Of a stretch of DNA of 64,000 bases, positions 51,811 through 62,595 are shown piece after piece. Below the pieces are notes generated by a model. It was not told where the DNA came from. It ran no database searches and was given only the letters and a program-made list of their open reading frames with translations. Where the stretch lies: NCBI GenBank assembly GCA_030412805.1, contig JASJFJ010000003.1, positions 2,914,001 to 2,978,000 on the forward strand, written 5' to 3'. Source of the DNA: Westerdykella aurantiaca. Taxonomy: Eukaryota > Ascomycota > Dothideomycetes > Pleosporales > Sporormiaceae. Made by a program: the position numbers and the translations under genes. The first letter of the stretch is position 1, and each line of letters begins with the position of its first letter.

Positions 51811-53416
51811 TTATTTCCTCTCTAACAGTTGCGTCAAAGACTCTATGCCGCCCTCATGCTGATCAATATCGTACTCTTTAGGGTAACGCTGCAGAATGTC
51901 CCTCAACTCCTCGATATGCTGCCTCTGCTCCTCGGTGATTTCCTCGTACACACCTTCGAAGGCGTTAGCTATCGCGGGTTTCTTCATTTTCTCCGCCTTG
52001 TCGAACGCAACAAGGACCTCCTTTCTCAGGCTGCTGCGAAGCTCTCTCTCCTTGCCCTCATCCCAGACCCCGCGGCCTTCTAGCCACTTCCGTAGCCGGG
52101 TGATGGGGTTGTCTCGGCGCTTCCAGTCTTCGACCTCGATCTTTTGACGATAGGCAAAGCTATCATCCGAGGTGCTGTGGTGGCCCACTCGGTATGCCAT
52201 CATCTCTATCAGGATCGGTTTACCTCCATTTTCCAGCGCTATCGTGCGAGCTTCCTTGACAGCGCGACGAACCGCAAAGATGTCGTTGCCATCCACACGG
52301 AGAGTGTCCATCCCATAACCGGCGCCCCGGGCAGCGATACCATCGCCCCGATATTGATCGCTCGTGGGTGTGGAGATGGCATAGCCGTTGTTGCGACAAA
52401 TGAATATGCACGGTACCTGCCGTGTCGCTGCAATGTTCAAAGCGGCGTGGAAGTCGCCTTCGCTTGCCGCGCCTTCTCCAAAGAAGCAGACCGCAACGCG
52501 GGGAGGTTTATCCAACTGCTGCTGGTTCTGGAGCTTCAATGCATATGCTGCACCCGCCGCATGCGGGATCTGCGTAGCAAGGGGTGATGAGACTGTGTGT
52601 ATGTTAAGCTCCTTGCTACCATAATGTACGGGCATGTTCCTGCCCTTGCCAAGGTCGTCCTTGTTGGCAAAGAGTTGGCTCATGAACTGGTCCAAAGTGA
52701 ATCCGCGCTGTAGAAATACGCCCGTCTCGCGATATTGGCAGAAAACGACATCGGACGGGCTAAGAGCGCTTGCGGTACCGATCGCTATGCCTTCTTCACC
52801 AGCGGACATCTGCGGACAAGTTAGCAAATGCTGCCACGAAAGCTGTGATATCCTATGATATGGATGCAGCAACAAGCCCAAAGAAATCACCCACCATGTA
52901 GAAGCTCAACCTGCCCTGCCTCTGCGCTTCAAACATGAGCAGATCCATTATGCTCACTGCCCAGAATTAGCGTTTGCACCACACCTGTGTACGTCGGCCT
53001 CTGTAACATACAGAGCACCATATTCCGGTACAACGTCAATGCCTCCTCCTCTTTTATATCCACACCCAGCTGCTTATTTATAACTTGACCGTACTGGTCC
53101 ATAACACGGTACGTCGGTATCGCTTTATGCGTCGAGGGTCGAATAAACTCCATCTCGTTCGTGAATTCGCTATTGAGGGCACCGGGAAACAACACCCTAG
53201 CAGGCGCACACACAAAAGTCAGTGCTGTGGACTTCCATTGAACAGTTTGCAATGTAACGTGGAACAAATTGCTGCATACTTCTCCGCATTCGCCGTGGAA
53301 GCAACGGCACGGCGCCATGCTACCGGCGCCTTGTGTGTCTGACGGCTGTGAAGACATGTCGAGGAGCTGAGGAATTGGCTACAGCGTAGTCTACGTGTAC
53401 TTGTGCGCAGAGACAT
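51811..53416 (-). CDS. 2-oxoisovalerate dehydrogenase E1 alpha subunit, mitochondrial (BCKDHA)
   Basis: Exons 53280-53416, 53012-53196, 52895-52956 and 51811-52809; introns of 83, 55 and 85 nt (GTATGC, GTATGT, GTGGGT donors) in phases 2, 1 and 0, total 460 aa. The presequence MSLRTSTRRLRCSQFLSSS is Arg/Ser-rich. After splicing the family blocks read FPGALNSEF, IPTYRVMDQYGQVI, SIMDLLMFEAQRQGRLSFYM and SAGEEGIAIGTASAL. The thiamine-diphosphate motif is GEGAASEGDFHAALN...CRNNGYAIST, and the regulatory loop YRVGHHSTSDDSFAYR carries the serine phosphorylated in animal homologues. It forms the E1 heterotetramer of the branched-chain keto-acid dehydrogenase in the matrix, in Leu/Ile/Val breakdown. 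Divergent from coq5. Confidence 0.94.
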
Positions 53417-53646
53417 TTTGTGGGCGTTACATGGCAGTGAATTCTGGGAAGATGAGAGAGTATGTAGATGAGGTGCACGGGTAGAGGTGGCCAGCATCGG
53501 CCCGCGGTTCGTTTGGGGTTGTAGAGAAACAGGGATGACGTTCGGCTGTCCCTGAGAGGAATGGTCGGGACTGGCCATTCACGTGGGAGCGCGGGATGGG
53601 TAACTTCGCGCCAAGAAGGTTGAAGGATAGTAGAGCATCGACAATC
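53417..53646. promoter_or_regulatory. Short divergent promoter of BCKDH E1-alpha and coq5
   Basis: 230 nt between the start codons of two nuclear genes for matrix enzymes. Both must be transcribed from this interval. A CACGTG-like CACGTGGG lies at 53581-53588; no TATA box. Confidence 0.45.
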
Positions 53647-54674
53647 ATGAGTGCCGTCCAAGCTCCCAGGTCTCTTGTGCGAGGGCAGATTTGCAGACAT
53701 GCGAGGAGACGGATAGGATCCGTCCCTCAGCGGACTTTCTCCTCGTCACAATATCTGGCGCAGCAGCAATCGCCGCCGCCGAAATTTCCTCAGGATGCGC
53801 CTGGGACGACGCACTTCGGATTCGAGACGGTAGCGGAGGCATTGAAGGAACAGAAGGGTATATAATCACCCTTCCAGCTCCGGAGAAGCTAAAATATACT
53901 AATAGTCCTGCAGTCGCTGGTGTCTTCTCCTCTGTCGCCTCGTCCTACGACGCCATGAACGACTTCATGTCCCTAGGCATCCATCGTCTCTGGAAAGACC
54001 ACTTCGTCCGAAACCTCAATCCCGGCCGCAATCCGCTCACCTCTCCCCCTTCTTCTTCCTCTGAACCCCAAGGTTGGAACATCCTAGACATCGCTGGCGG
54101 AACAGGGGACATCGCCTTCCGCATGCTCGATCACGCCTCCACCATCAACAACGACGCCCACACCACCGTCACCGTCGCAGATATCAACCCCGACATGCTG
54201 GCAGAGGGAAAGAAACGCTCGCTCGTGACGCCATACTCACGATCGCCACGCCTCAAGTTCGTTGAGGCGAATGCAGAGAAGCTCGACATGATCCCAGACA
54301 ATAGCGTCGACCTCTACACCGTCGCCTTCGGCATCCGAAACTTCACGCACAAAGACGTCGCTCTGCGAGAAGCGTACCGCGTACTCAAACCCGGTGGTGT
54401 CTTCGCCTGCCTCGAGTTCTCCAAGGTTAACAACGCACTCTTTGACACGGTATACAAGCGCTGGAGCTTCAGCGCTATCCCGCTCATTGGGCAGCTGGTG
54501 GCTGGGGATAGGGACAGCTATCAGTATCTTGTGGAGAGTATTGAGAGATTCCCTAGCCAGGAGGAGTTCAGGGATATGATCAAAGAGGCCGGGTTTTTGG
54601 TTCCCGGGCAAGGGTGGGAGGATTTGACTCTGGGGATTGCGGCGATTCATAAGGGGGTAAAGCCTTTGAAATGA
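53647..54674 (+). CDS. coq5: Ubiquinone biosynthesis C-methyltransferase COQ5, mitochondrial
   Basis: Exon 1 is 53647-53857 and exon 2 is 53914-54674; the 56-nt intron (GTATAT donor, TACTAAT branch, CTGCAG acceptor) joins in phase 1 as Lys-Val, giving 323 aa. The N-terminus is rich in Arg and Ser (MSAVQAPRSLVRGQICRHAR), a presequence. The UbiE/COQ5 core has SSYDAMNDFMSLGIHRLWKD, the SAM-binding LDIAGGTGDIAFR with Asp in VTVADINPDML, ANAEKLDMIPDNSVDLYTVAFGIRN-type motif II (seen as DNSVDLYTVAFGIRNF) and REAYRVLKPGG. The enzyme methylates the benzoquinol ring in coenzyme Q synthesis on the matrix side of the inner membrane. Length matches the family. Confidence 0.95.
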
Positions 54675-54834
54675 GCGGGGCGTCAGAGGGGTGTGCTATC
54701 TCCTGTACGATATGTGTTGAAGGGAAACAGACGCTTTGTACATATACACATCGTGCTGTAGTTTTAAATGCGAGACATAGGACTTTAGTTGGAAAACCGA
54801 TTTTTTTTTCCTCGATTCTAAATGCAGGAAGGAA

Positions 54835-57800
54835 CTATGTAACATCCACCAACCAGTCGGGATCAGCGTCCTCATCCTCCGGATCTTCCAAAGGCAAGGA
54901 GCCTGCCTCTGAAGGGGAAGGATTGGGGGCTTCGGTAGGTTCGGGGTCTTTCGTGGCGGTCCAATGTGGATCCGGAGACACTGCGGCAGGACTAGTTTCC
55001 TCCGCGTCCAGTTGAACTTGGTCGACAGCCTGAGTTAGACCAGTTTCCCTAGTCCCCATTTCAGTGCCCTGGTTTCGGTCTTCTGCCACATCCCGCATCT
55101 GTGTATCTTCGGGGATGAAGCCTCCCTCCAACTCGTCCGCACCTTCATCCGAGTGGGTGATGTCCAGGCCACGTACGTCCTCCTGGATATCTTGCGCTTG
55201 AGTATATGGCTCCGGTATATCAAGGCCCCCCTGACTCTTTTCCTCGGGTATAAGTCCTCCGCCGTCATCAATAGAATCCTGTATTAACCCTCCCCTTGAA
55301 TCGGCCACCTCAGGATGAAATCCACCAGGTTGCTGAATACTCCCGTTTATGAAATCATCGACACTGGCAGGCCGTTCAGCAAGAAATCCCCCGCCTGCCT
55401 CGTATTCGTCGCTAATGAACCCTCCACCGTAGCTGTCCCCCGGTAATCGAGAGTCCAAAGACCTCGTAGTTCTAGCCGGAGGCTCGATAGAGGCACCGTC
55501 ATCCATGAAGAAACCCCCTGCGAGCTGCTGTTTGGTGATATGCTTATCCTCCTTTTCGATCTCCGCTTGAACATCAACGACGGGCCCAGTCTCGCCGTCA
55601 ATCTCAATAGCATTGACCTTCTGCGCAATCCGCAATCCAAGCAGAAACCGTCTCCACATCCGTAGAGCCTCCGCGCTTCGTTGAGCGTTTTCTTCTCTTT
55701 CTTGGGCGTATTCGATGCCGTCGATGACAGCTTGGACGGCCTCGGCGTATTCCTGTGCTACAATTATGCCTTGAGTAATCGCTGTGCCATGTCTACCCTT
55801 GAACGAGAAGCCGGTGACAGCGTCGGCGTAATCCACGCCGACAAGCCGCGCCGCTTTCGAGGCAAGCTTGTGTCGAACGTGAACGCCACCTGGTGGCACC
55901 ATAGACGGAACGTATACATCCAAATTCCCGAAGGCATTGCGAGGGACACGACCCCCCATCACCGGTGGAGGGATATACACCTCGGTCTGAAATATTGCGT
56001 ATAAGCCCACGCCCTGCTCTTCCTGCTCCTCCTCCGGCTCGCCGAACGCCATATCCGGCGGCACTGGGTGACGAGCCGCTTTTCTAGGCTTTGCGTGCTT
56101 GAGTGGTTGTTCGCCACCTTTGATATCTCTTCCCAGTCGATACCATTTGTCTGCGCTTCTTACAATGTGAACATCTTTTCGCCGGTAAACTGGCTCCATC
56201 TTGGGGTTCATCGCAGATCCTACATTAATCTTGCCTACTTGATGCATGGGATGGATGATTTCGTTATGCCTTAAATGTCGCTCGAGAACATAAATGGGGT
56301 GCCCTTTAAAATCCTGGACATTCTTCGGCATCCCTTCGGCAGCTTCCTTGCGCACAAGCTGTGCATCCTCAACCTGATCTCTATCGAGTGGTCTCTTCCG
56401 CTTGAACGCCTTCAGAGCTCCCTTCCACCACCGCAGACCCCCTTCTGTAGCTTCGACTCTGAGTTTGCGGGTCTTGGCGTTATACGCCTTTGCATAGCGC
56501 CGTGTGACGTCCCTTGCTGTGCCATCTTCCTCAAAAGCTATTACGTAGGTAAGCGTGTTTTGTGTATAGCTCAGGGGTGGCTCCAGTTTTTCTGGTTTGT
56601 CGACAGTGGAAGTCGCTAGTGGATCAATCGCAACCCATTTCTGCTGGGCAGCATTGAAGGCTTCGGCCCAATAGACAGGATATGGCGTGTGGTACCTTTT
56701 TGTCTGCTTTGGAGCAACTCCAGCGCTGATGGTATTGCTTCGTTCCCCAATCGCTCGTTCGAGGCGGGATAGTCGTTTCGGTCTGGAAGGCGTTCGTAAT
56801 GTTGTAGGGGAAGGTGTGCTGGATTGGCGATTGTAAGGATCCAAGTGTATTGTGTGTTTCCCTGGTGGCTGCTTCTGAGGTGTCGATTGTGTGACTGAAA
56901 CGATGGGCAAGCACTGCAATGAACAGACCAGCCGTGCCTCAACGCCAATCGCACGTAGAAGTGCACAAAACAATTGGGCACCCACATCCTGAGAACCGTG
57001 CAATATAGTGGCAGCCCTTCGGAAGTCCTCCAGGTCCATCGGTGGGTCAAGCTCGTCAAAGGCGGAGAAGTCGGGTATGTCTGCTTCTCCATCGGTCCAC
57101 CGTGGCTTGTACAAACCCACTGCCGTCACTTTGAATCTCCTCGACCAGAATGTGCTCAAATCCTTCATACCATCTACAAATCGCTTGGAGGCTTGAAATT
57201 GCGTGTACTCAGGATTAGGAGCCAGATTCGACAAAATCTTCGCAGACGGCAACTGCCGTAATGTAGCTTGGACTTTCTCGTCGTTGACCCAAGCGTTTCG
57301 TCGATGGATGTGGTATAGCAAGCAGAGTATATGCAGTTTATGGATTTCCAATCTTTGTTTCTTCTCAATGGAGGTCACACCCCGTCTCTTGACCTTCTTT
57401 ACACTGTCTTGTAAGGGCGAGTCCTTCCCACCGATGGTGATGGATAGATCGCCAACTTCCACGTCCCCATCTTGTTCTGTAACCAATTCCTCGTCATTTG
57501 TCTCCGCGAGCGCATCCTCCCACTCAAAATCGCTATCCTCCGAATCTTCCGATACCTCAATCGTCTGGCGAGTGCGGTTCGTGGGGGCTTCGGGGTGGGA
57601 AGCATCCTCGACTGTCGTGGCCGTTGCGGTACCGTGTATGTCTGAAGGGAAATCTCCATTTACAGCTGTCTTTCGGCGACCAGTTTCCGCTACCACTTCG
57701 ACGGCTGTCGCACGTGCTGACGAGGCAGTCTTTCGCTTCTTCAGGGGCGAACTATCCTCGGTCGCTTCTGCGGTTTCCCCAGAGAGCATATCTCGGAAGA

Positions 57801-57912
57801 CGCCTGGAACATCGTTCTCGGTCTGTACAGGTCTCCTCCGCCTCACTGAGGGCTGAGAACGAGCTAGTAGTTGGCTCCGCGTGTTACGAGGGTTTCGGCG
57901 CGTGCCCGTCAT
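54835..57912 (-). CDS. rad4: Rad4/XPC nucleotide-excision-repair damage sensor
   Basis: A single exon of 1025 aa from the ATG at 57912; the frame is open to 58014, but only TTG lies there. Residues 1-200 are basic and acidic disordered sequence. The transglutaminase-like domain begins near EIHKLHILCLLYHIHRRNAWV and includes LFCALLRAIGVEARLVCSL and YPVYWAEAFNAAQQKWVAIDPL. The three beta-hairpin domains follow (HPIYVLERHLRHNEIIHP, the block VYRRKDVHIVRSADKWYRLGR, and VGLYAIFQTEVYIPPPV to VGVDYADAVTGFSFKGRHG). The tail (about 790-937) has recurring GGGF/GGL motifs in acidic sequence. With Rad23 the family recognises helix-distorting lesions and starts global repair. The gene converges with coq5 (160 nt apart), and no other repair gene is adjacent. 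Confidence 0.93.
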   Translation of the reverse strand: MTGTRRNPRNTRSQLLARSQPSVRRRRPVQTENDVPGVFRDMLSGETAEATEDSSPLKKRKTASSARATAVEVVAETGRRKTAVNGDFPSDIHGTATATTVEDASHPEAPTNRTRQTIEVSEDSEDSDFEWEDALAETNDEELVTEQDGDVEVGDLSITIGGKDSPLQDSVKKVKRRGVTSIEKKQRLEIHKLHILCLLYHIHRRNAWVNDEKVQATLRQLPSAKILSNLAPNPEYTQFQASKRFVDGMKDLSTFWSRRFKVTAVGLYKPRWTDGEADIPDFSAFDELDPPMDLEDFRRAATILHGSQDVGAQLFCALLRAIGVEARLVCSLQCLPIVSVTQSTPQKQPPGKHTIHLDPYNRQSSTPSPTTLRTPSRPKRLSRLERAIGERSNTISAGVAPKQTKRYHTPYPVYWAEAFNAAQQKWVAIDPLATSTVDKPEKLEPPLSYTQNTLTYVIAFEEDGTARDVTRRYAKAYNAKTRKLRVEATEGGLRWWKGALKAFKRKRPLDRDQVEDAQLVRKEAAEGMPKNVQDFKGHPIYVLERHLRHNEIIHPMHQVGKINVGSAMNPKMEPVYRRKDVHIVRSADKWYRLGRDIKGGEQPLKHAKPRKAARHPVPPDMAFGEPEEEQEEQGVGLYAIFQTEVYIPPPVMGGRVPRNAFGNLDVYVPSMVPPGGVHVRHKLASKAARLVGVDYADAVTGFSFKGRHGTAITQGIIVAQEYAEAVQAVIDGIEYAQEREENAQRSAEALRMWRRFLLGLRIAQKVNAIEIDGETGPVVDVQAEIEKEDKHITKQQLAGGFFMDDGASIEPPARTTRSLDSRLPGDSYGGGFISDEYEAGGGFLAERPASVDDFINGSIQQPGGFHPEVADSRGGLIQDSIDDGGGLIPEEKSQGGLDIPEPYTQAQDIQEDVRGLDITHSDEGADELEGGFIPEDTQMRDVAEDRNQGTEMGTRETGLTQAVDQVQLDAEETSPAAVSPDPHWTATKDPEPTEAPNPSPSEAGSLPLEDPEDEDADPDWLVDVT

Positions 57913-58835
57913 AGTGGGGCGAGGTCGTGAAGCAGGGCACGACCGACCCGTTGTGAAGCGTGGTTTGGATGAAGAGGTAGCATTGAAGGCGTATAAAGAG
58001 TGAGAGAATGGCAACGCTGTGCCTTGTTACAGGCGTCAGGTCGTGCCCGGATGATATGGATCCTGTCAGCACTCAAGGTGCACGTCGATGACGCCACTTT
58101 CGCGCAGTCACGTGCATTCAATAGAGCTTCCAACCTTGGAAGGTCCCAAGAGTGGAAGGTTGTTTTTAGCATGCCAAGCAGAGCTTCGCATTCTTGGCAT
58201 TGATGATAGAGAAACACCGACGCGGTGACGCATCCTGTAACACTTCACAAAGCAAACGGACTGTGTCATAATCAACTTTGGAGTCCTGGCGCAACCTGCA
58301 TATCGAGCAGCCGGGAATTTTTACGTTACAGCGGGACGCAGTAGCACAGGGTTTCCAACCACAGGTCTCGCTCGCACAACGGCCACCATCTCCGTGTGAC
58401 CGTGGTACATATACCCTGCTACCTTCCGCGACGAGTCGATGACGGAGCGTCTGTTCTAGGAAAAGCTATTGTATGACTGGCAACTGTGACCACTGCTACC
58501 CAATTCCTCAAACCCTTCTCCGCCGGTTTGGGTTTGTATCACCCTCTGTTTTCGGGCGGCTTCTGTTATCAATGCCGCTGCAATTGCCACGATTGGAGGC
58601 AATCACAATACCTGCCAATCAAGGTTGCCGGCCGCTACCTGTCTTCCGGCTATTATCTACTGTTGCACCGTATGGAGCCACGGCAATGGATTCATTGGTG
58701 GTTTTGATCGTCCCTGGACGGTCAAATCCATTGCTGGCCTTGCAATTGCGCAATACTCTATTAGTAGCCGTCAAGGCTTATAATTGAAATTTCCTCACCG
58801 CCGCTGCACCTTTTGATAGCAATGTCTAACTCTTA
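57913..58835. promoter_or_regulatory. Divergent intergenic region (rad4 / P1B ATPase)
   Basis: About 920 nt with both promoters. A TATAAAG at 57992-57998 lies in plus orientation. Two open frames at 58473-58787 lack recognisable features. No clear metal-response element was identified by eye. Confidence 0.45.
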
Positions 58836-61800
58836 ATGGAATCCGGTCTCTCTGCCTCTCCTCTTTCCCTCCAGACTTTCCTTGGCCATTTCTTTCCTAT
58901 TCTGGCTCGTGCGTGTCTACAAGTGAATATGGCCGGAGGTGAAAGCGCCTGCTGTGCGTCCAAAGGCTGCCGCAGAGGTCATCGAAAACGGAAGGACTCA
59001 TCAACCACTTCTGATGGGCAAGAGCTCAGACCAGAGTCGAGACACTGTTCGTTCGACGGATTTTCCAGTCCATCCCCATCTCAAAGTATCACTACGGCCC
59101 CAGCTTTCCATGTTGATCAATATTCAAGAAGTGTTTCGAAAGTCTCTCTCAGGGAATACGACTCGAATGATCCGGAGTTGACTAAGGACGCCGACACCAA
59201 GGGACCGAAACGAGCTTCGCACACATCACTCACCCGGAAACTTCTTCACTGTCGCCCCCCTTCTACGACATCAAGTTGTTCTGAGGGAGCTCGCGCAGCT
59301 AGGCTCCACTCCATGGCGACAAACGATGCGGCACACGATCATATTCACGATTCCCATGAAGCCAGGGGCTGTGCAAAGGCTAGCAGTACTAGGAATCCCG
59401 GTACTTGCTACTCAATCTCGAATGATCATGATGAAGCAATACTGAAAGAGCCAGTCACCGTCTACAGTTTAGTCCGAGATGGGGGCGAACGGGGACCAGC
59501 CTGTTTTCAAAGGAGCATTCTGATAGTTAGCGGCCTGAAATGCGGTTGTTGCGAATCAGGACTAGCGAACGCTCTTTCACGTATTCCAGCAATCAAGAAC
59601 TATCAGGTGAACATCGTGCTGGCGAGAATAGAGTTTGATCTAAACACTAGCGAGCTTTCAATCCAAGAAGTAATTTCTCGGTTACACAAAGATACTGGAT
59701 ACACATTTGAACGGCTCGAGCAACCAGACGGTCAGATTCTGGAACTCCAGGTCAGCGACCCTGCAGAAATTGATCATGCAGAGAAGCCTTTCGGAGTCAC
59801 GCTTCTAGAACCAAAGGACAAGAAATCCTGGAATCCTGCTGCATTGCTGAGTGGACGAAGCAGCGCTGTCCCAACAGAGTTGAACAACGTCGAACAAGAA
59901 GATCCGGATAGGGCCACCAGCAGTCGGGAAAAGCGCCGTGGTGCAGGGCTTTTCATGTACACGATACGGGTCCATTATAACGCAAAACAAATCGGTGCTC
60001 GAGACGTCTTTGAATACTACAAGGGAGTCAGCCATAACGACGACATCCAACTCGCCTCCATATGGTCTCATCCGAGCTTATCGGTTGGCTTCTATCAAAC
60101 TAAACGTACTAGCCTGATGTTTCTCGTCACTCTGGTGTTCACGCTTCCTATTTTGGTCTTTGCATGGGCGCCTGTGGATCGGTCCAACCTGAGCTATGCT
60201 CACGGATCGCTGGCTCTGGCCACCGTTGTACAAATAATAGCCACAAGAGAATTCGTACCTGGGGCCTTGCAGTCACTGATACACTCTGGACTTTTTGAGA
60301 TGGATTTTCTCATTGCTGGAAGCACTACTACGGCTTATATCTTCAGTGTTGTCTCGTATGTTTTCCTGATCAAGAAGCGCCCACTCGAGACGGGTTCCTT
60401 CTTCGAAACCTCTACGCTACTGGTCACTTCGATTCTCCTAGGGCGCGCTGTGAACGAATTTGCCCGATTCAGAGCCGCAAAGTCAGTGTCTATACGGTCA
60501 TTGCAGGCCAATGAAGCCTTACTTGTTACGTCAGAAGGCCCTCTTGGCCCGGGCGTAGTTACGCGGAAGATCGACGCCCGCCTACTTCAGTATGGAGATC
60601 ACTTCAAAGTTCCACCCCACACCAGGATAGTCACGGACGGTAAAGTAGTCTATGGGGGCTCTGAAGTCGACGAATCAATGATCACGGGAGAGTCCGTCCC
60701 AGTAGCCAAAGGCCTCGGTCATCAAGTCCATGCCGGTACAATGAACGGAGCAGGCCAGCTTGTCGTCGAGTTGATGAAACTACCCCATGAAAACTCCATC
60801 AGCAGGATCGCAGCTATGGTTGAGAATGCAGAGCTTTCGAAACCCAAGATCCAAGCTCTGGCTGATAAAGTTGCCGGGTATTTTATACCTGTGATTGGCA
60901 TTATTGGCGTCCTAGTCTTCCTTATCTGGCTGTTCATCGATCGGTACCACAACGACCGTAGATGGGGGGATAGTGTGGTCAGAGCCTTGACTTATGCTAT
61001 TGCTACCCTCATTGTTTCTTGTCCTTGCGCAATCGGGCTCGCTGTTCCGATGGTTGTTCTTATCGCAGGGGGAATATCCGCTCGGTTCGGCATCATATTC
61101 CGAGATCCACAAAAGCTCGAGATTGCCAGAAATACGACAGATATTGTCTTCGACAAGACAGGTACGCTGACTAAGGGTCAGCTGGCAGTGGTGGATTACG
61201 ATGGCACCGACTCGAGAGACATCAAGAGCATGATCATGGGCTTATTGGAAGGCGATAAACACCCTGTCGCTGCCGCTGTCTTCCATTGGATGGAAGAAGA
61301 TCAAAGAACCAAGGGCGAACCCATCATACTAGCCAATATGGTCGACATCCAGAGTGAACCTGGCAACGGTGTCAGAGGGAAGCTGAAGGGTAAACTGATT
61401 GAAGTCCGCGCGGGTAATCCTCAATGGCTGGGTGTTTCCGTGCTGGAATCTCAGCATACGCTCCTTTGTGTCACTGTTTCGGGCAAACTCTGCGGGACCT
61501 TTCGGCTCGAGGACCGCCCACGAGACGGGGCGGATGAAGTTGTCAGTCTGCTACAGGATCGCAATATCCGAGTTCACATGATCAGTGGAGACGGTGAAGG
61601 ACCAGTCAACGCGGTCGCCCATATGCTCAACATACCCAAGACCCAAACACGATGGCGGTGCCAGCCAGAGGACAAGCAACGATACGTTCACGAACTGCAA
61701 AAGGACCGACGTGTGGTCTGTTTCTGTGGTGACGGGACGAATGACTCCGCTGCCCTGAAGCAAGCAGACATTGGAGTACACATGAATCAAGGCACGGATG

Positions 61801-62126
61801 TGGCCAAGAGTGCGTCTGATGTCGTGCTCATGACGACCCGCCTACACGATGTGCTCATTCTCCTCGACATTTCCAGCGCGGCGTACAAGCGGATCATTGC
61901 AAACTTCAGCTGGTCAGCGATTTACAATGTTGTGGCGATTTTGATGGCTTCTGGAGCGTTTGTAAAGGTTAGAATTGCACCAGCGTACGCGGGCTTAGGA
62001 GAGTTGGTCAGTGTTTTGCCTGTACTGCTCATTGCTTTTCAGATGAAGTGGCGAGACTATGGGAGGCAGTATATACGGCTAAGGAGTAACGGTAGGCAAA
62101 CTACGCGAAGTGGCATTCACGGATGA
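58836..62126 (+). CDS. P1B-type heavy-metal ATPase (Cu/Cd exporter, Pca1/CrpA-like)
   Basis: A single 1096-aa exon from the ATG at 58836; a second ATG at residue 32 (MAGGESACC) is possible. The N-terminus is Cys-rich (ESACCASKGC). A heavy-metal-associated domain has SGLKCGCCESGL (about 231-242) with CxxC in CGCC, and a second, weakly similar fold lacking cysteines spans about 365-415. Eight membrane segments are expected. Catalytic features are MITGESVPV (actuator), the metal-path SCPCAIGLAVPMV (CPC), DKTGTLTKG with the phosphorylated Asp, the nucleotide-binding His-Pro of DKHPVAAAV, and GDGTNDSAAL. The CPC motif and single HMA indicate Cu(I)- or Cd-type transport; export out of the cell for detoxification is inferred from relatives. 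No introns break the frame. Confidence 0.92.
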   Translation: MESGLSASPLSLQTFLGHFFPILARACLQVNMAGGESACCASKGCRRGHRKRKDSSTTSDGQELRPESRHCSFDGFSSPSPSQSITTAPAFHVDQYSRSVSKVSLREYDSNDPELTKDADTKGPKRASHTSLTRKLLHCRPPSTTSSCSEGARAARLHSMATNDAAHDHIHDSHEARGCAKASSTRNPGTCYSISNDHDEAILKEPVTVYSLVRDGGERGPACFQRSILIVSGLKCGCCESGLANALSRIPAIKNYQVNIVLARIEFDLNTSELSIQEVISRLHKDTGYTFERLEQPDGQILELQVSDPAEIDHAEKPFGVTLLEPKDKKSWNPAALLSGRSSAVPTELNNVEQEDPDRATSSREKRRGAGLFMYTIRVHYNAKQIGARDVFEYYKGVSHNDDIQLASIWSHPSLSVGFYQTKRTSLMFLVTLVFTLPILVFAWAPVDRSNLSYAHGSLALATVVQIIATREFVPGALQSLIHSGLFEMDFLIAGSTTTAYIFSVVSYVFLIKKRPLETGSFFETSTLLVTSILLGRAVNEFARFRAAKSVSIRSLQANEALLVTSEGPLGPGVVTRKIDARLLQYGDHFKVPPHTRIVTDGKVVYGGSEVDESMITGESVPVAKGLGHQVHAGTMNGAGQLVVELMKLPHENSISRIAAMVENAELSKPKIQALADKVAGYFIPVIGIIGVLVFLIWLFIDRYHNDRRWGDSVVRALTYAIATLIVSCPCAIGLAVPMVVLIAGGISARFGIIFRDPQKLEIARNTTDIVFDKTGTLTKGQLAVVDYDGTDSRDIKSMIMGLLEGDKHPVAAAVFHWMEEDQRTKGEPIILANMVDIQSEPGNGVRGKLKGKLIEVRAGNPQWLGVSVLESQHTLLCVTVSGKLCGTFRLEDRPRDGADEVVSLLQDRNIRVHMISGDGEGPVNAVAHMLNIPKTQTRWRCQPEDKQRYVHELQKDRRVVCFCGDGTNDSAALKQADIGVHMNQGTDVAKSASDVVLMTTRLHDVLILLDISSAAYKRIIANFSWSAIYNVVAILMASGAFVKVRIAPAYAGLGELVSVLPVLLIAFQMKWRDYGRQYIRLRSNGRQTTRSGIHG

Positions 62127-62595
62127 TATTTGAACTGGCTTTTTGGGCTTCACATTACTTTTCTGGTCATCGGGTTATCGAAACATGCGCAGAGAAGGAA
62201 AATGGGCGAAACGGGCACTGAAGGACTAACAAAGGATCTTCATCCGAAGGCGCGACGTACTCTTGCAGGTATGCAGCATAAATCCGAGAAGATTCCACTC
62301 GGAAAACAATGAGCGCTGTAATGAGTCCGTTATGAGTTTGTGCGACGGTAGAACGGCTGAACGTTGACGACAACCAACACTTGCAGTTATTATATGAAAA
62401 TAGTTCCCAAGAAGGAAAATGACCCTCGAATTAAGCAGGCATATTCTTTAACTAAACTATCCCACAGTGTTCTCGGCTACAATAAGTGGTGAGAGCGTTG
62501 GGATGCCGAACTCTGTTCCAATACTACTTCCAAATTGACGTGCGCGATCTGCTGGCATTGAACTCCAGAACTCCGTTGCATATTGGATGTAGTAT
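62127..62595. other. Convergent intergenic region, 3' UTRs
   Basis: About 470 nt between the ATPase and the Ras-like gene; A/T-rich near 62385-62465. No coding signal seen. Confidence 0.5.
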
